Assembly (NCBI GenBank): GCA_964036045.1
Contig: OZ038380.1
Span: 170,134,245 to 170,198,244, forward strand
Direction of reading: 5' to 3'
Source of the DNA: Eutreptiella sp. 'Long Island Sound 2002'
Lineage: Eukaryota > Euglenozoa > Euglenophyceae > Eutreptiales > Eutreptiaceae
DNA: 64,000 bases
Shown: positions 63,829-64,000 of the stretch, piece after piece
How positions within the stretch are numbered: the stretch's first letter is position 1
Layout of the letters: each line of letters starts with the position of its first letter
The notes under the pieces: model-generated
Database searches by the model: none
Seen by the model: only the letters and a program-made list of their open reading frames with translations
Told to the model about the DNA's origin: nothing
Translations under genes and position numbers: made by a program

Positions 63829-64000
63829 CCGCATCCTTCTGCCCCAACTTCTTTGATGATTGAGAGTCAGAAACCCACTTCAAGTGATCGGCATGCCCCT
63901 TCTTGACAAAAATGCTGTCATTGAATGCTTTGCAAAAAGGAGCTGCCATTTGCTGTGCAGTGGGGAACATGTCTGCTCTAGGATCCTGAACTGCTCCAGA
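63812..64000 (-). CDS. Partial exon running off the right edge, unknown protein
   Basis: The minus frame is open from the window edge through 63 codons (GAVQDPRADMFPTAQQMAAP, FCKAFNDSIFVKKGHADHLK, WVSDSQSSKKLGQKDADDDP, RQ). It reaches CGCCAG|GTAAAG at 63,812/63,811, an excellent 5' splice donor in phase 0. Beyond the donor the frame enters the 38-bp minisatellite, as expected for an intron. The composition is protein-like, with mixed charge and low-complexity only in the DADDDP turn. The next exon was not found. I do not recognise the family. Confidence 0.45.

Overview
The window looks like nuclear DNA of a repeat-rich eukaryote, most likely a microalga or other protist. Genes are sparse. There are many C/G homopolymer tracts, microsatellites, minisatellites and decayed retroelement pieces, GT/AG-like exon edges, tRNA-like pol III modules, and a secretory protein built from tandem domains. 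Nothing suggests bacterial operons. I cannot name the species; dinoflagellate, haptophyte, chlorarachniophyte and prasinophyte genomes can all look like this.

Layout. 1-11.7 kb: mostly non-coding, with one possible terminal exon (about 3.2-3.4 kb), dispersed repeat copies and a LINE-type RNase H relic (9.05 kb). 11.77-13.63 kb (minus): an intact, intronless, GC-rich FAD oxidoreductase of the retinol saturase / carotenoid isomerase type, the best conventional gene. 14-27 kb: a 52-bp tandem repeat, an (AC)n tract, a very GC-rich block with only low-complexity frames, a hypothetical minus-strand protein (21.7-22.5 kb), a second RNase H relic (22.9-23.4 kb), and small repeats. 27.9-29.3 kb: a 1,418-bp element with terminal inverted repeats, a 7-bp target duplication and inverted GGAATTATGG-type minisatellite arms. 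30.2-33.9 kb: a 330-bp tandem array of about 11.4 copies with a four-unit higher-order period. 34.0-35.0 kb (minus): broken tandem SH3/Tudor-like modules.

36.2-48.0 kb (minus) is the centrepiece: one uninterrupted 3,928-residue reading frame with a signal peptide and thirteen nearly identical 301-residue FkbM-type methyltransferase domains (903-bp period), partly organised as a 1,806-bp dimer. A decayed fragment of the same unit lies just beyond its 3' end.

48.2-53.4 kb is a degenerate satellite-like family broken by other DNA. 54.2-57.2 kb holds tRNA-like modules flanked by direct repeats and a LINE relic (RT tail, zinc-knuckle-like segment, RNase H). 57-64 kb is mainly repeats, palindromes and hairpins, ending in a probable exon that runs off the right edge.

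The two intact coding stories are a membrane/ER FAD redox enzyme and a secretory multi-domain methyltransferase. Nothing in the layout ties them into one pathway. Domain names are by-eye recognition and no database was searched.
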